The notes below the pieces were generated by a model. That model saw only the letters and a program-made list of their open reading frames with translations, did not search any database and was not told where the DNA came from. A program made the position numbers and the translations under genes. Of a DNA stretch of 64,000 bases, positions 48,648 through 57,131 are shown piece after piece; within the stretch, counting starts at the first letter, position 1, and each line of letters starts with the position of its first letter. The DNA is from Pseudomonas sp. LBUM920 (lineage in GTDB: Bacteria > Pseudomonadota > Gammaproteobacteria > Pseudomonadales > Pseudomonadaceae), in assembly GCF_003852315.1 (NCBI RefSeq), contig NZ_CP027762.1:496001-560000 (forward strand), read 5' to 3'.

Positions 48648-50059
48648 GTGATTCTCCCAGCCGCAAGCAAGCCCTGCTCAAGCGCCATCGCCGCAACAAG
48701 CGTATGGCGCTGCTGGTCGGTCTGCTGGTGTTGATCGGCGTCGGCGTGGCGGTGGCCTGGTGGCTGCCGCTGCTGCTGGCAGTTTTGGCCTGGGTGGCCC
48801 ATGAAGCCTGGTTTGCCGACCATCTGTTTTACTCGCCCGGCGACGACTATCAGTACGCCTTTGCGGCGGAGACCGAGCAACCCAAGGTTGTTCTGGATAA
48901 CGGCCGATTGCTGCTGGAGCAGACGCTGGAGCTGTCGGGCGACGAGACGCTGATCCTTGCGCTGCGGCTCAAGAGCGGCTTGCCGGGGCGCTTTATTGAT
49001 CCGTTTATCGCCTTGCCACAGGGCGATCGGCAGGTGTTCGAGCGCGGCGTCAACGGCGTGCGCTACTTGAACCTCACCGGCCAGGCGCAAGCGCTGCTCG
49101 CTGGGCAACTGCGCCTGAGCGGCCGGTTCTGCCGTGTGCAAGGCACGCCGGTGTTGTCGGTATTTCGCCAGCCCGACGTGCGTCAGCAGCGGGTGATGGT
49201 GATTGCGCCCCATGCCGATGATGCCGAGCTTGCCGCCTTTGGCCTGTACAGTCAGGCGGCGCAGCCCTGGATCGTGACGTTGACGGCCGGCGAAATCGAA
49301 GCCGAGCATTATCAACAGATGGGCCTGGGCAAGCCCGAGGCTGCACGCCTCAAGGGCCGGTTGCGCGCCTGGGACAGTATCGCCGTGCCGCGTTGGGCGG
49401 GTGTACCGCAGGAAAATTGCGTGCAGCTGGGGTACTTCTGCCTGCAGCTGGCGGCGATGAGGGCCGAGCCTGATCGCGCGGTGGCGTCACGAGAAGCCGA
49501 GTTGAGCGACATTCGCGTGTTTCGCCAATTCAACCCGTTCCCCTTGCCTGCGGATGCCGATGGCCGGCCGACCTGGAACAATCTGCTGGCAGATCTGCGC
49601 GCGGTGCTGCTGATGGCGCGTCCTGACGTTATCGTGCTGCCGCATCCGGTGCTCGACCCGCACCCTGACCATGTCTGCGCACAGCACGCCGTGCTGCAAG
49701 CCCTGCAAGGGCTGGAGTGGCAGCCGACCACGCTGCTCGGCTATGCCAATCACCTGCATGACAACGACCGCTGGCCGATGGGCGATTCGGGCAACGGCAT
49801 CGCGTTGCCGCCCTGTTTTGATTCGACCATCACCTTGCAGCCTTTCTGCGTGCCGTTGTCTGCCGAACAACAGCGTGACAAGGCCATGTCGCTGGGCATG
49901 ATGCATGACTTGCAGCCCATGATGCCGTTCAAGCGGCGCGTGCGGCGTGCGATCCAACGGTTGCTGGCCGCAAGGGCCATTTCACTCTGGGGGGAAAATG
50001 AGTTTTACCGCAAGGCTGTAAGGCGACATGAACTTTTTTGGTTCATCAAGCACAAGTAA
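48644..50059 (+). CDS. dnpA: PIG-L family de-N-acetylase DnpA
   Basis: 471 aa. One N-terminal membrane anchor (residues ~20-55, two hydrophobic stretches MALLVGLLVLIGVGVAV and LPLLLAVLAWV) is followed by a deacetylase domain with the zinc motif PHADDAEL (H190, D192, D193) and the downstream HPVLDPHPDHVCAQH (final zinc His). The P. aeruginosa homologue PA5002 affects fluoroquinolone persistence; the natural substrate is presumably an N-acetylated core or surface sugar. It starts at the ATGA overlap with mig-14. 58 nt separate it from the next gene. Confidence 0.88.
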   Translation: MSDSPSRKQALLKRHRRNKRMALLVGLLVLIGVGVAVAWWLPLLLAVLAWVAHEAWFADHLFYSPGDDYQYAFAAETEQPKVVLDNGRLLLEQTLELSGDETLILALRLKSGLPGRFIDPFIALPQGDRQVFERGVNGVRYLNLTGQAQALLAGQLRLSGRFCRVQGTPVLSVFRQPDVRQQRVMVIAPHADDAELAAFGLYSQAAQPWIVTLTAGEIEAEHYQQMGLGKPEAARLKGRLRAWDSIAVPRWAGVPQENCVQLGYFCLQLAAMRAEPDRAVASREAELSDIRVFRQFNPFPLPADADGRPTWNNLLADLRAVLLMARPDVIVLPHPVLDPHPDHVCAQHAVLQALQGLEWQPTTLLGYANHLHDNDRWPMGDSGNGIALPPCFDSTITLQPFCVPLSAEQQRDKAMSLGMMHDLQPMMPFKRRVRRAIQRLLAARAISLWGENEFYRKAVRRHELFWFIKHK

Positions 50060-50060
50060 G

Positions 50061-50095
50061 GTTACGTAACGTGGAGGGGCGCAGTGCGCTCCCGC
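50061..50095. other. Palindrome and GC hairpin between dnpA and the next gene
   Basis: GTTACGTAAC (50061-50070) is a perfect 10-bp palindrome. GGGGCGCA/TGCGCTCC (about 50077-50092) can form a short hairpin followed by CGCAAAAAA. It may be a weak terminator or processing site inside the otherwise overlapping block. Confidence 0.35.
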
Positions 50096-50117
50096 AAAAA
50101 ATGACAGTGAGTCCGTT

Positions 50118-51002
50118 TTGATCAATCAGTGCCCCCGCATCCTCTTCCTCATTCCTTACTTTGGCCGCTGGCCATTCTGGATGCCGTTTTTTCTCGAAAG
50201 CTGCCGACACAATGCCGATATTGACTGGCTGTTATTCAGCGACTGCCCGATACCGAGCAACGTGCCGGACAACGTCAGGATTGAAAGCATTACCTTCGCC
50301 GATTACTGCGCGTTGGTTTCGCAACGGTTGAACATCCCGTTTGCCCCGCAAGCGGCTTACAAGTTGTGTGACATCAAGCCTGCGCTGGGGCATATCCATG
50401 CTGATCGCCTCCAGGGTTACGACTTCTGGGCGTTTGGCGACCTGGACCTGATTTACGGCAACCTGCGCCGCTATTTCACGCCCGATCGACTGGCTGGCTA
50501 TGATTTGTTTTCGACCCACGAACGACGGGTCGCCGGCCATTTGTGCCTGATGCGCAACACGGCCAGAAAGCGCCAGGTGTTCATGCAGATCAAGGATTGG
50601 GAGGCGCGTTTCACTGATCAGGCGCATCATGCGCTGGATGAAGGCGCGTTCAGCAGGATTTTCCTGTGGCGCAAGAATTTTCCGAAACCGTTGTTCGAGT
50701 TGGTCGGCAAGCTCAATCCCTGGCGCCGCCGCAGTGAGTTCACCGAGGCGTTCAGTACGCCGGGCGGTGTGATCAAATGGCACGACGGCAGTGATCGCTT
50801 CCCGCATCAGTGGTTCTGGAATAACGGTCGTCTGACCAATGACAGGGATGGCGAGCGCGAATTTCCCTATTTCCATTTTGTCTGCTGGAAGCGTAATCAG
50901 TGGCCACGGTTACCGGAGCCCGACAGCGAGTACGTCGAGGCGCTGGCGGCTGAACCGTCGTGGGTCGTTGATGCCACAGGTTTCCATCGAGGAGAGTTAT
51001 GA
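50118..51002 (+). CDS. DUF6625-like protein, putative glycosyltransferase
   Basis: 294 aa. The N-terminus RILFLIPYFGRWPFWMPFFL and DIDWLLFSDCPIP resemble a GT-A Rossmann start. FWAFGDLDLIYGNLRRYF (~105-122) contains a DxD-like DLD. VCWKRNQWPRL lies near the end. I recall such proteins as DUF6625, without a proven activity. The start is TTG at 50118; no nearby ATG is in frame. It overlaps ssg by 4 nt (ATGA). I do not recall a counterpart between dnpA and ssg in P. aeruginosa, so it may be an added core-sugar transferase. Confidence 0.75.
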   Translation: MINQCPRILFLIPYFGRWPFWMPFFLESCRHNADIDWLLFSDCPIPSNVPDNVRIESITFADYCALVSQRLNIPFAPQAAYKLCDIKPALGHIHADRLQGYDFWAFGDLDLIYGNLRRYFTPDRLAGYDLFSTHERRVAGHLCLMRNTARKRQVFMQIKDWEARFTDQAHHALDEGAFSRIFLWRKNFPKPLFELVGKLNPWRRRSEFTEAFSTPGGVIKWHDGSDRFPHQWFWNNGRLTNDRDGEREFPYFHFVCWKRNQWPRLPEPDSEYVEALAAEPSWVVDATGFHRGEL

Positions 51003-52153
51003 GTCGGCGTTTCAAGGTCCTGCAATTGCAGCCTGACTACAATGTTAAATCCCATGATTTTGCCGACCTGGCCGAACAGATCGTCAAGGCATTGCCTGCG
51101 GACCGCTATGAAGTCACCGCCGCGTTTTTGCGTGGCCGACCCGGGCCCGCGGACCCGGTCAGCCGGGCGGCAACGTCGGTCTACTTCGATTTCTCCGACA
51201 AGGCGCTCAAGGGCTTGAGGCTGCGCGCCATGTGGCAGATGTATAAGTTCTGTCGCAAGGAACAGTTTGACGTGGTGGTGTGCAACCGCTTCAAGCCGGT
51301 CAACATGATGTTGCAACTCAACCGCTGGTTGAAGATTCCACTGTGTATCGGGATCTCCCACGGCTTTGGCGAGTATGACCGTCTCTACCGCCGTAAACAG
51401 GCGCAGCGCTGGATCGACGAGCATTGGCGGTTTGTCGGGGTGTCGCCGGCGGTCAAACAGTACTTGCTGGACTGCAAGTGCGGGTTTACCGACAGCAATA
51501 CCTACGCGATTACCAACGCCATCGACATCGAGCAGGCCGAAGGCTTGCAGCATTCGCGCGAACGCGCGCGTGAGTTACTGGGCATCGACCCTTCGGTGCG
51601 ATTGATCGGCGCCCTGGGCCGTCTGGTTCCAGTCAAGGGGCACACCTATTTGCTGCAGGCGTTTGCAGCGCTCAAGGATAAATACCCTGCGGCGCAACTC
51701 GCCATCATTGGCGCGGGGCGTGAGCAGGCCAACCTGGCCGCGCAGATCCACAGCCTTGGCCTTGATGGGCGGGTGCACTTGCTGGGCTTCAAGGAAAACG
51801 CCCTGCAGTACGTGCGCGCTTTCGATATCTGGGCCATGCCCTCGCTGGCAGAAGGCTTGGGCCTGGCGCTGCTCGAAGGCATGAGCGGTCGCCTGCCGGT
51901 GATCGCCTCCAGTGTGCCGGCCATGCTGCCACTGATTGAAGGCGCCGGTGGCCTGGCGGTGGAGCCGGCCAACGTGCCCGCATTGACCCAGGCGCTGGAC
52001 ACGTATCTGGCGCTGTCCGATGAAGCGCTCGCGCAAAAGGGCGAGCAGGCTTACCAGTACCTTCAGGCGCAACATGACATTGAGGTGTTCCGCCAGCAAT
52101 ACCTGGAGCTGATCGAATCCGGGTTGGCCCAAGCACGCAGGAACAATGTATGA
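50999..52153 (+). CDS. ssg: Cell-surface glycosyltransferase Ssg (GT4)
   Basis: 384 aa, GT-B fold. N-terminus FKVLQLQPDYNVKSHDFADL; the donor domain starts RLIGALGRLVPVKGHTYLLQ (~200-220); the E-x7-E motif is in MPSLAEGLGLALLEGMSGRL (~280-300). It resembles P. aeruginosa PA5001 (ssg), whose loss alters LPS/O-antigen, phage sensitivity and motility; homologues in P. fluorescens affect surface spreading. The exact linkage is not known. It overlaps both neighbours by 4 nt. Confidence 0.87.
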   Translation: MSRRFKVLQLQPDYNVKSHDFADLAEQIVKALPADRYEVTAAFLRGRPGPADPVSRAATSVYFDFSDKALKGLRLRAMWQMYKFCRKEQFDVVVCNRFKPVNMMLQLNRWLKIPLCIGISHGFGEYDRLYRRKQAQRWIDEHWRFVGVSPAVKQYLLDCKCGFTDSNTYAITNAIDIEQAEGLQHSRERARELLGIDPSVRLIGALGRLVPVKGHTYLLQAFAALKDKYPAAQLAIIGAGREQANLAAQIHSLGLDGRVHLLGFKENALQYVRAFDIWAMPSLAEGLGLALLEGMSGRLPVIASSVPAMLPLIEGAGGLAVEPANVPALTQALDTYLALSDEALAQKGEQAYQYLQAQHDIEVFRQQYLELIESGLAQARRNNV

Positions 52154-53034
52154 ACCCAAGTCAGCCCTTGGTCACGGTGATCATTGCCTCGTACAACCAT
52201 GGCCCGTACATCGAGGAAAGCATCCTCAGTGTGCTGAACCAAACCTACCCCAACATCGAACTGCTGGTGATTGATGACGGCTCGACAGACGACAGTGTCG
52301 AGCGCATCCGCCGCCTGCAGGAGCGCCACACCTTCGACTTTCGCGTCCAGCAGAATCAAGGCCTGACGAATACGCTCAATGGCGCTATTGCACGCTCCCA
52401 AGGCCCGCTGATCGTGCCGTTTGGCTCCGACGACATCATGAAGCCAGAGCGCATTGCGATTCAGGTGGCTTACATGGACGGCAAGCCGGAAGTGGGTATC
52501 TGTGCGGGTAACATCGAGCTGATCGATTCGCGAGGCGAACTGCTTCCCGAGAAGCGCCAGCGCCGCGACGTGCCGTTTCGGCGCCTGGACTTCGACGACA
52601 TGTTCCTGGAGCGCAAACCCTATCCGCCGGCACCCACGCTGATGATTCGGCGTGAGGCGCTGGAAAAGGTCGGTGGGTTTGACCCCGAGATTCGCCTGGA
52701 AGACTTGTTGATCGAGTTGAAGATCACCCATGCCGGGTACTTCATCGATGGTCTGAACGTGGTCATGGCCCGCTACCGCAAGCACGCCACCAACTCGTAC
52801 AAGAACCACCGATTCATGATCGACAATATCCTGCGCTCTTACGCGTTGTTCAGTGACCACCCGCTCTATGACGAGGTGCGTTACAAGTTTCTCAGCTCCA
52901 TGTTCCTCAAGACCTCCAACCGCAATCGCGCGTTGGCGCGAGAGTTGTTGGCGCAGATCCCGTTTCGGGCCTGGAACAAGAAAACCTGGCGGGGTTTGGC
53001 GCGGCTGTATTTTTCGCCGCTGGAAAAAGACTAA
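52150..53034 (+). CDS. wapR: GT2 glycosyltransferase WapR-like (core rhamnosyltransferase)
   Basis: 294 aa, GT-A fold. LVTVIIASYNHGPYIEESIL at the N-terminus, LLVIDDGSTDDSVERI (nucleotide-binding DD), and FGSDDIMKPERI (metal-binding DxD-like SDD). P. aeruginosa WapR (PA5000) adds the L-rhamnose that caps core for O-antigen attachment; assignment here is by family and position. It overlaps ssg by 4 nt and ends at a strong hairpin shared with the convergent ligase gene. Confidence 0.86.
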   Translation: MNPSQPLVTVIIASYNHGPYIEESILSVLNQTYPNIELLVIDDGSTDDSVERIRRLQERHTFDFRVQQNQGLTNTLNGAIARSQGPLIVPFGSDDIMKPERIAIQVAYMDGKPEVGICAGNIELIDSRGELLPEKRQRRDVPFRRLDFDDMFLERKPYPPAPTLMIRREALEKVGGFDPEIRLEDLLIELKITHAGYFIDGLNVVMARYRKHATNSYKNHRFMIDNILRSYALFSDHPLYDEVRYKFLSSMFLKTSNRNRALARELLAQIPFRAWNKKTWRGLARLYFSPLEKD

Positions 53035-53076
53035 CACGCCAGTGTGCGCCCCTCGCCGGGGCGCACTTGGCGTGTT
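53033..53076. terminator. Bidirectional terminator between wapR and the O-antigen ligase gene
   Basis: A long near-perfect hairpin: the left arm 53033-53052 (AACACGCC...GTGCGCCCC) pairs with the right arm 53058-53076 (GGGGCGCAC...GGCGTGTT), with a 5-nt loop. It starts inside or next to the wapR stop and ends one base before the convergent stop, so it fills the whole 42-bp gap and serves both strands. Confidence 0.85.
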
Positions 53077-54936
53077 TCAAGCGGCGGGGCGTGCCAGGGT
53101 CAGCACGTGCTCACGGAGTTTGACCGTGGCTTGCGGCGACGCAACCAACGCATAGCCACTGGCCAACTGTTCAAAGTGAGCTTCGAACAACCAGTTGCGG
53201 TCCTGCGTGTAGCGTTGCATGTGCTTCACGTTGCGCTGGCGCAGCGTGTTGCGCAGCGGCGACGGATAAATGCGCATGTCGGCCACGTCGATCAGGCCGA
53301 ACTCACCATCGTCCATCAGCAGAACGTTGCCCAAGTGCAGCGAGCGGAAGTACACGCCGCGCTCATGCAGCTGGGCCATGAACCTGCCAAAGCGTTCGAT
53401 CAGCGATTCTCGCAGGCTGCTGTCCAGGCTCTGCAGCGCCTGGCGCAGGGTCAGGCCGGGCAGGGGCTGATAGCGCACGGCACTGCTGCCATCGCGCAAG
53501 CTGTACACATCCAGAATCCGCGGTGACGCGATACCCAGTTGCTGCAGGTGTTCGCTGTTGCTGGCGAAGCGTTCCGAATACGGATTGAAACCCCCGGAGG
53601 TGTACCAGCGGCGCGCCCTGAACAGCTTGAGGAAGCTGCCGTCCTCAAGGCGCAGGACCTTGGGCCCAAGACCATCTTCCTCGATGACGGCAGCGCCTTT
53701 ACGCAGGGCGTCGAACGCCAGCGGTGTGGGCGTTTGCACACGCATGCCGAGCAGGCTGCGACGGCGCTTGGCGATACTCAGGCCGGCGATCAGCGCCAGC
53801 GGAATCCACAGCAGGAACCAATGCTCTTTAGGGCGCGACAGGATCCCGCCGCCTTCAGTCAGGCCGGCGCCGATGCCATAGGCCAGCAGGGCGGACGCCA
53901 GCAGAAACAGCGGTTGTGCGCGCTCTTTGAAACCTTTGTACAGGCCCCAGCCGAGCATGAAGATCCACGGGATAAAGCCGATGATGCCGACGTAATAGAG
54001 CACGCCGAGGGCAAAGCTGTGCGGTTCCATCAGTTCGTAACCGTCCACGATCAAGGACAGTTCGGAGTCGTAGCTGTGGCCGATCAGCGGATGGTCGGCG
54101 ATACGCTGCAGCGTCATGCCCCACAATTCAAAACGGTACGAACTGCCACGCTCGGTAATCGCTTCAGGATAAAACAGCAGCAGCGCTGCAGCGCCAAGCA
54201 CCAGGGCCGCGATCATCAGTGCTGAGCGGCGATTGCGGCTGACGAAGGCGATCCACACGGCGGCCAGCGTCAGCGCAACCAGTGGCGTGCGAGAGCCGGT
54301 GGCCAGGACTGCGAGCGTCATGACCGCCAGCGCAGGCGCGCTGAACAACAACACCTGCAAGCGCTGGGTGGTGATGCAGACATACAGCCAATAGATGCAG
54401 AAAAAGCCGAACAGATGGGAGCTGAGCAGCGGGTTATCGAGAGCGCCCAGGCCGCCGATCATGCGCATGCTCACGCCGGGCACGAAGCCTTTGGCGAACG
54501 CCGCCAGGTTGAACAGGCACACCACCAGGGCAATCACGGCGGCGCTGAAAAAGATCGGTTTGAATAGCTCGCTGCGGTAGTGCAGCAACAGCCCACAGCC
54601 GGCAAACAGCATGAAGGTTTGCAGCGGCACCTTGAACAGGTTGGAATCGCCGGTGGGTTGCGGGCTCCACAGCACGGTGATCAGCGCCCAGGCGCAAAAT
54701 GCCAGAAGCGCGATGATCAAAGGTTCGCGCAGCAGTTCTTTGATTTCCCGCGGGCGCAGGCACAGCAGGAACAAGGTCGGCACACTGAAAAAGCCGTAGT
54801 AGAGACGGTGCATGACGTTGCGGTTGGTGACGTAGAACAATGAACTCAGAAGCAACAACAAGCCAATGGGCAAAATCCATAGGACCAGGAAGTCGAAAAC
54901 GCGATTTGAGCCATAAATAAGGCGCTTGGAGTGCAT
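53077..54936 (-). CDS. waaL: O-antigen ligase WaaL fused to a C-terminal kinase-like domain
   Basis: 619 aa. Residues ~1-395 form a polytopic Wzy_C/WaaL-type membrane protein, about ten to twelve helices, with the periplasmic loop carrying R216 (ATGSRTPL) and H306 (EPHSFALG), matching conserved ligase residues. It joins O antigen to lipid A-core in the periplasm. Residues ~400-619 are a kinase fold: SFLKLFRARRWY (K437), loop FRSLHLGNVLL (Ser532 where the catalytic Asp is expected, N537) and GLIDVADM (D550). In P. aeruginosa these are, as I recall, two genes (PA4999 and PA4998). The start at 54936 gives a sensible N-terminus; a longer frame to 55029 is possible. It is convergent with wapR and divergent from msbA. 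Confidence 0.83.
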   Translation of the reverse strand: MHSKRLIYGSNRVFDFLVLWILPIGLLLLLSSLFYVTNRNVMHRLYYGFFSVPTLFLLCLRPREIKELLREPLIIALLAFCAWALITVLWSPQPTGDSNLFKVPLQTFMLFAGCGLLLHYRSELFKPIFFSAAVIALVVCLFNLAAFAKGFVPGVSMRMIGGLGALDNPLLSSHLFGFFCIYWLYVCITTQRLQVLLFSAPALAVMTLAVLATGSRTPLVALTLAAVWIAFVSRNRRSALMIAALVLGAAALLLFYPEAITERGSSYRFELWGMTLQRIADHPLIGHSYDSELSLIVDGYELMEPHSFALGVLYYVGIIGFIPWIFMLGWGLYKGFKERAQPLFLLASALLAYGIGAGLTEGGGILSRPKEHWFLLWIPLALIAGLSIAKRRRSLLGMRVQTPTPLAFDALRKGAAVIEEDGLGPKVLRLEDGSFLKLFRARRWYTSGGFNPYSERFASNSEHLQQLGIASPRILDVYSLRDGSSAVRYQPLPGLTLRQALQSLDSSLRESLIERFGRFMAQLHERGVYFRSLHLGNVLLMDDGEFGLIDVADMRIYPSPLRNTLRQRNVKHMQRYTQDRNWLFEAHFEQLASGYALVASPQATVKLREHVLTLARPAA

Positions 54937-55095
54937 ACAGAAAAGCCATTCCAGAATAGAGAAAGCCGACCATCTTAAAGTAGTGGCTATATAATGTCGT
55001 CGGCTGGATCCAACCAGGCCGAGGGTCATACCGGGTGCAAGTACAACAGAGAAGCTGTGCTAAAGTCAGCCTCCTTTTTCAAAACGCCGCGTGAT

Positions 55096-56901
55096 ATGAC
55101 CGACTCCAGTCCGAGCGCAAGCCCTTCGAGCTTGAAAATATACTTCCGCCTGCTCATGTACGTTAAGCCCTACGCCGGCTTGTTCGCGTTGAGTATTGTC
55201 GGATTTCTGATTTTCGCGTCGACCCAGCCCATGCTGGGGTACATCCTCAAGTACTTCGTCGACGGTTTGTCCAACCCTGAAGCGGTGCTGTTTCCCAGCG
55301 TACCGTTCCTGCGTGACCTGCAATTGCTGCAAGCCGTGCCGTTGTTGATCATTCTGATCGCAGCGTGGCAGGGCCTGGGTTCGTTCCTGGGCAACTACCT
55401 GTTGGCCAAGGTTTCCCTGGGCCTGGTCCACGACCTGCGCGTGCAGTTGTTCAACAACCTGCTGACGCTGCCCAACCGCTACTTCGACAACCACAACTCC
55501 GGGCACCTGATTTCGCGCATCACCTTTAACGTGACCATGGTCACGGGTGCGGCGACCGATGCCATTAAAGTGGTGATCCGCGAAGGCATGACGGTGATCT
55601 TCCTGTTCGCCTCGCTGCTGTTCATGAACTGGCGCCTGACGCTGGTGATGATCGCCATCCTGCCGTTGATTGCGGTGATGGTCAGCACGGCCAGCAAGAA
55701 ATTCCGCAAGCAGAGCAAGAAGATCCAGGTTGCCATGGGTGACGTGACCCACGTGGCCTCGGAAACCATTCAGGGCTACCGTGTGGTGCGCAGCTTCGGC
55801 GGCGAAGTCTACGAGGAGAAGCGTTTCCTCAAGGCCAGCCAGGGCAACACCGACAAGCAACTGCGCATGACCCGCACTGGGGCGATCTACACTCCGTTGC
55901 TGCAACTGGTGATCTACACCGCCATGGCGGTGCTGATGTTCCTGGTGCTTTACCTTCGCGGTGATGCGTCGGCGGGTGACATGGTGGCCTACATCACATT
56001 GGCCGGGCTGTTGCCCAAGCCGATCCGTCAATTGTCGGAAGTCAGCTCGACCATCCAGAAAGGTGTGGCCGGCGCCGAGAGCATTTTCGAGCAGTTGGAC
56101 GAAGAGCAGGAAATCGACCGCGGCACCGTTGAGCGCGACAAGGTCAGCGGCCGCCTGGAAGTGCGTCACCTGAACTTCACCTACCCAGGCACTGAGCGCC
56201 ATGTGCTCAAGGACATCAGCTTCACCGCCGAGCCTGGGCAGATGATCGCGCTGGTGGGGCGTTCCGGCAGCGGCAAGTCGACCCTGGCCAGCCTGATTCC
56301 GCGTTTCTACCACCACGAGAGCGGTGAAATCCTGCTCGACGGCGTAGAGATCGAAGATTACAAACTGCTTAACCTGCGCCGGCACATCGCCCAGGTGACC
56401 CAGCATGTGACCTTGTTCAGCGACACCGTCACCAACAACATCGCCTACGGCGACCTGGCCGGCGCGCCACGTGCGGACGTTGAAGCGGCGGCGGCGGATG
56501 CCTATGCCAAAGACTTCATCGACCAATTGCCGAAGGGTTTCGACACCCAGGTTGGCGAGAACGGCGTGCTGTTGTCCGGCGGCCAGCGTCAGCGCCTGGC
56601 GATCGCGCGGGCGTTGCTCAAGAACGCGCCGTTGCTGATTCTCGACGAGGCCACCTCGGCCCTCGACACCGAATCCGAGCGGCACATCCAGGCCGCACTG
56701 GACAAAGTCATGCAGGGCCGCACGACGTTAGTGATTGCGCATCGCCTCTCTACCATTGAGAAGGCCGACCTGATCCTGGTGATGGACGACGGCCGGATTG
56801 TCGAGCGCGGCACTCACGCCGAGCTGCTGGCCCAGAACGGCTATTACGCCCGCTTGCATGCCATGGGCCTGGATGCGCCGGTACCGGCCGACATCACCTG
56901 A
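55096..56901 (+). CDS. msbA: Lipid A export ATP-binding/permease MsbA
   Basis: Flips lipid A-core across the inner membrane; essential in most Gram-negatives. It is 601 aa, half-transporter ABC exporter. The transmembrane domain (six helices) spans ~20-325. The nucleotide-binding domain has Walker A GRSGSGKST (~392-400), the signature LSGGQRQR (~495-502), Walker B LLILDEATSALD (~516-527) and the H-loop IAHRLST. The ATG at 55096 was chosen over upstream in-frame starts overlapping the divergent ligase gene. A REPIN follows. Confidence 0.96.
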   Translation: MTDSSPSASPSSLKIYFRLLMYVKPYAGLFALSIVGFLIFASTQPMLGYILKYFVDGLSNPEAVLFPSVPFLRDLQLLQAVPLLIILIAAWQGLGSFLGNYLLAKVSLGLVHDLRVQLFNNLLTLPNRYFDNHNSGHLISRITFNVTMVTGAATDAIKVVIREGMTVIFLFASLLFMNWRLTLVMIAILPLIAVMVSTASKKFRKQSKKIQVAMGDVTHVASETIQGYRVVRSFGGEVYEEKRFLKASQGNTDKQLRMTRTGAIYTPLLQLVIYTAMAVLMFLVLYLRGDASAGDMVAYITLAGLLPKPIRQLSEVSSTIQKGVAGAESIFEQLDEEQEIDRGTVERDKVSGRLEVRHLNFTYPGTERHVLKDISFTAEPGQMIALVGRSGSGKSTLASLIPRFYHHESGEILLDGVEIEDYKLLNLRRHIAQVTQHVTLFSDTVTNNIAYGDLAGAPRADVEAAAADAYAKDFIDQLPKGFDTQVGENGVLLSGGQRQRLAIARALLKNAPLLILDEATSALDTESERHIQAALDKVMQGRTTLVIAHRLSTIEKADLILVMDDGRIVERGTHAELLAQNGYYARLHAMGLDAPVPADIT

Positions 56902-56922
56902 GTCAGGGGCCACCGGCCCAGC

Positions 56923-57009
56923 GTGGGAGCGGGCTTGCTCGCGAATGCGGTAGATCAGTCATAGAGATGTCGACTGACACGCCGTCTTCGCGGGCAAGCC
57001 CGCTCCCAT
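56923..57009. repeat. REPIN: inverted REP pair, TCGCGA class
   Basis: Arms 56923-56945 (GTGGGAGCGGGCTTGCTC and on) and 56987-57009 (reverse complement with mismatches), with a 41-base spacer. It lies between msbA and hldE. Confidence 0.9.
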
Positions 57010-57131
57010 ATTTGTTTCATCAGCGGATTCGCTCTCCGTCTCCCGTACCATCTTCTGTCACGCCCTCCACAAGCCTCCTGTAACCCTGTGCTAATATCGC
57101 GCCCCTGTTCATTTTGTATGTGGGTTGCTCC

